The position numbers and the translations under genes are program-made. Positions 5,777-7,338 of a stretch of 7,338 nt of DNA are shown here, in pieces; the stretch's first letter is position 1, and each line of letters opens with the position of its first letter. The stretch spans positions 1-7,338 of the forward strand of contig JAIRKX010000011.1 of the NCBI GenBank assembly GCA_031259805.1. The letters are read 5' to 3'. Below the pieces are notes generated by a model, which was not told where the DNA came from, searched no databases, and saw only the letters and a program-made list of their open reading frames with translations. Source of the stretch: Prevotellaceae bacterium. GTDB taxonomy: Bacteria > Bacteroidota > Bacteroidia > Bacteroidales > UBA932.

Positions 5777-6754
5777 TTATTTTTCACGTTCTATATAATT
5801 TTCTGTAAATTGCCGGAGATGCTGCTGGCGCTCGGGCGCGACGGACAGTTTGTCGAGTTGCGCCATGGCTTTGCTGAAATAGTCGGCAATACGCGCTTCG
5901 GCCTGCGAGCGTATTTGTAGTCGGCGGTAAATGGCCAGCATTTCGTCTATTTTCTGTTGGGGGGCGATGTCCTTTGCGGTCAACAGCGTAAACAGGGTGA
6001 TTTTATCGTTGCCGGCGGCCTGTTGCAGGGCGAGCGTCAGCAGGAAGGTTTTTTTGTCGCATACAATGTCGTTCCCGATATTTTTTCCAAACACATTGGC
6101 CTCGCCAAACACATCGAGCAGGTCGTCCTGAATTTGAAAAGCCAGCCCCAGCCAACGTCCGAAGGCATACATTCGGGCGGCGTCCTGTGCACTCGCTCCG
6201 CCGGCAATTGCGCCGATCTTTGCCGCCGCCGCCAGCAGTACGGCTGTTTTCAGTTCAATCATGTGCAGGTATTCTTCTTCGGTAATGAGCGGACGGCTTT
6301 CGTAATTCATGTCTAATTGTTGCCCTTCGCATACTTGCGCCGCCGTCCGGTTGAACAGTTGCAGGATTTCGCTCTGGTACGTCGGGTTCGCCTGACACAA
6401 GTGCTGGTAGGCGGCGATACACATCACATCACCCGAAAGGATAGCCGTATTCGTATTCCACTTGCAATGGACGGTCGGGCGATTCCGACGGACAGGCGCG
6501 TTGTCCATGATGTCGTCGTGCACCAGCGTAAACGTATGAAAAATCTCAAGACCTAATGCCGGCAACAACATGTCGTTGTCGATACGATCGGTAAACAGAT
6601 TGCCGGACAGCAGGCAGAGCATCGGGCGCAGGCGCTTTCCTCCGGTGGTCATCATATACGACGCCGGCGCATACAACCCGTCCGGTTCTTTAGGTAAAAC
6701 CAACGTAGCAATAGCCCCGTCAATCCACTTGCGTATGTCGGAAACAGAATACAT
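5777..6754 (-). CDS. Trans-polyprenyl diphosphate synthase
   Basis: This 325-aa protein is an all-alpha trans-prenyltransferase that condenses isopentenyl diphosphate with allylic diphosphates in the cytoplasm. Seen in order: GGKRLRP at 38-44, first aspartate motif DDIMD at 80-84, substrate-side RR at 89-90, EGQQLDM at 143-149, LKT at 168-170, second aspartate motif DDLLD at 210-214, and GKNIGNDI with KK after it at 223-235. Catalytic residues are intact. The fifth residue before the first motif is F75 with T76 at the fourth, and the motif has no insertion; in this family that favours a short product (C15-C20), an inference only. The ATG at 6754 is chosen because it lies 16 bases after a -7 box and matches the family start; an upstream ATG at 6925 would add 57 unrelated residues. 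First gene of the DUF4254 unit. Confidence 0.95.
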   Translation of the reverse strand: MYSVSDIRKWIDGAIATLVLPKEPDGLYAPASYMMTTGGKRLRPMLCLLSGNLFTDRIDNDMLLPALGLEIFHTFTLVHDDIMDNAPVRRNRPTVHCKWNTNTAILSGDVMCIAAYQHLCQANPTYQSEILQLFNRTAAQVCEGQQLDMNYESRPLITEEEYLHMIELKTAVLLAAAAKIGAIAGGASAQDAARMYAFGRWLGLAFQIQDDLLDVFGEANVFGKNIGNDIVCDKKTFLLTLALQQAAGNDKITLFTLLTAKDIAPQQKIDEMLAIYRRLQIRSQAEARIADYFSKAMAQLDKLSVAPERQQHLRQFTENYIEREK

Positions 6755-6770
6755 TTTTTTAAATTGGACA

Positions 6771-6778
6771 CAAAGATA
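6771..6778 (-). promoter_or_regulatory. Promoter -7 box of the prenyl synthase unit
   Basis: On the minus strand this reads TATCTTTG, a full match to TAnnTTTG, 16 bases before the ATG at 6754. The transcript leader would be very short, around 10 bases. No clear -33 TTTG is seen. Confidence 0.6.
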
Positions 6779-6870
6779 GTCATTTTTTGGAGAGGCAGAG
6801 TAGTGAACGGAGATTCGAGACAGGGCTGACGCATCTAAAATATATTCGTTTTCACTGGTTGATAAAAAAT

Positions 6871-6957
6871 TCCCTGCACCGGGCGCTTTGCACGGCCTTG
6901 CGTCAAGGAGGAGGTTCCTCCGCACGGCTGTCCCCCGCCGGCATTCCCGTAGGGGAA
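6871..6957. other. G+C-rich patch with small inverted repeats
   Basis: This patch stands out from the A/T-rich surroundings. It contains GCACGGC twice (6890-6896 and 6922-6928). Between those copies are the small hairpins CCTTG/CAAGG and GGAGGA/TCCTCC (6907-6921). A further hairpin TTCCC/GGGAA lies at 6944-6957. None has a T-run. It may be a dispersed intergenic element, but one copy cannot show that. Confidence 0.4.
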
Positions 6958-6962
6958 CAATG

Positions 6963-6995
6963 AATTAACAATTAACAATTAACAATTAACAATTA
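6963..6995. repeat. AATTAAC heptamer tandem repeat
   Basis: Four perfect copies of AATTAAC (6963-6990) are followed by a partial copy, AATTA. The imperfect ACAATGA just upstream suggests a degenerate edge. Such a microsatellite could vary in copy number by strand slippage. It lies 29 bases upstream of the -33 box of the next gene, so it could influence that promoter's spacing or access. Confidence 0.9.
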
Positions 6996-7023
6996 TTACC
7001 GCTCCTACTTTTTTACACTTTTT

Positions 7024-7055
7024 TTTGGTTGATATTCAAAAAAATCATACCTTTG
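7024..7055 (+). promoter_or_regulatory. Promoter of the secreted-protein gene
   Basis: TTTG at 7024-7027 and TACCTTTG at 7048-7055 are 20 bases apart, a full match to the Bacteroidota -33/-7 layout and the same -7 sequence as rpsP. Transcription would start near 7061, leaving a leader of about 85 bases. Confidence 0.75.
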
Positions 7056-7081
7056 TCGGAGATTCAAAAAAGCCCTCCGAC
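7055..7081. promoter_or_regulatory. Inverted repeat at the transcription start
   Basis: GTCGGAG (7055-7061) and CTCCGAC (7075-7081) are perfect 7-base inverted arms around 13 bases. The left arm touches the -7 box and spans the predicted start site, so it would be mostly absent from the RNA. A DNA operator is therefore as likely as an RNA hairpin. No T-run of terminator quality follows (only CTTTTG). Confidence 0.5.
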
Positions 7082-7145
7082 TTTTGATTAAATGAGTGAA
7101 TTATTTTTTGAAACTGCCATTGAAAAATAAATAAAATAACACACG

Positions 7146-7338
7146 ATGAAGAAATTGTTTTTAGCAACTGTTTTAGCGCTGAGCCTGTCCGCCGCATGGG
7201 GACAAGGAGGAGCAGTCGTGCGCGTCGAGCAACTCGGCGCCGATTATACAGTTTCGACCATTCGCTTCCACGTCTATTGGGATACGCCGCCACAGGCGCC
7301 CCGCCATTTAGACAGCGTTTGGCTGTTCATCGACTACC
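7146..7338 (+). CDS. Secreted protein, N-terminal fragment
   Basis: This ORF begins at ATG 7146 and runs off the window, so only 64 codons are visible. Residues 1-19 form a clear signal peptide (MKKLFLATVLALSLSAAWG, probable cleavage before Q20). The mature part begins QGGAVVRVEQLGADYT and continues with alternating residues, FHVYWDTPPQAP then HLDSVWLFIDY, consistent with a beta-sandwich domain. I have an impression of similar openings in large surface or secreted proteins of Bacteroidales, but cannot name a domain from this much sequence. The start is supported by the promoter at 7024-7055 and an A/T-rich leader (AAATAAAATAACACACG). No cysteine follows the signal, so it is not a lipoprotein. 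Confidence 0.8.
   Translation, partial: MKKLFLATVLALSLSAAWGQGGAVVRVEQLGADYTVSTIRFHVYWDTPPQAPRHLDSVWLFIDY

Larger units (their letters stand above)
6755..7145. other. 391-base spacer between divergent genes
   Basis: No gene is supported here. It holds, left to right: the prenyl synthase promoter, an unremarkable stretch to about 6870, a G+C-rich patch (6871-6957), a 7-base tandem repeat (6963-6995), an A/T-rich stretch, the promoter of the secreted-protein gene, and an inverted repeat at 7055-7081. Open frames crossing it have no family features. Confidence 0.7.

Noticed and set aside
5773..5787. GTG start for the DUF4254 protein
   Set aside because: It would add only five residues. The ATG at 5772 gives the family-typical start; the GTG cannot be excluded.
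6755..6925. 57-residue N-terminal extension of the prenyl synthase
   Set aside because: It would place the -7 box inside the gene, does not resemble the family, and comes from spacer DNA.
7045..7293. Minus-strand ORF over the last promoter
   Set aside because: It is antisense to a clear signal-peptide gene and its promoter, with no motif of its own.

Overview
The window looks like a chromosomal segment from a member of the Bacteroidota, probably order Bacteroidales. Four strong or moderate promoters carry the Bacteroidota -7 motif TAnnTTTG, two of them with a TTTG box 20 bases upstream. Genes lack Shine-Dalgarno sites and start after A/T-rich leaders. Several proteins belong to families typical of this phylum: an S16 with a long charged tail, DUF2007, DUF4254 and a Bacteroidales-type prenyl synthase. 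The coding DNA is roughly half G+C, while the spacers are either very A/T-rich or carry short repeats.

Layout. Positions 1-300 hold no confident gene: a possible 23-codon ORF, four tandem 23-base hairpin repeats, and a strong intrinsic terminator that can also serve the gene converging on it. A YugP-type membrane zinc metallopeptidase runs leftward (350-1027). Its promoter interleaves with the divergent promoter of rpsP. Rightward then come rpsP (ribosomal protein S16), rimM (16S rRNA and 30S maturation factor) and a DUF2007 protein, a partly conventional ribosome-biogenesis cluster. A new promoter at 2632 starts a second rightward unit: a 38-codon ORF overlapping the start of a TolC-family outer-membrane efflux gene, followed by a lipoprotein/outer-membrane protein gene that appears split by a one-base frameshift near 4550. 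Facing this, on the minus strand, is a two-gene unit of a trans-prenyl diphosphate synthase and a DUF4254 protein, whose end almost touches the frameshifted gene. The last 580 bases are a 391-base spacer with a G+C-rich patch and a 7-base tandem repeat, then a well-formed promoter with an inverted repeat and the first 64 codons of a secreted protein that runs off the window.

How the parts relate. rpsP and rimM both serve 30S subunit assembly. The TolC homologue and its neighbour both act at the outer membrane. The prenyl synthase supplies isoprenoid diphosphates. I see no mobile element, CRISPR array, tRNA or rRNA.

The most unusual signals are the covarying tandem hairpin array at 165-254, seven-base-period repeats at four intergenic sites (one may have eroded the rimM start), the small ORF coupled to the TolC gene, and the frameshifted lipoprotein gene. 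None of these proves a new system.
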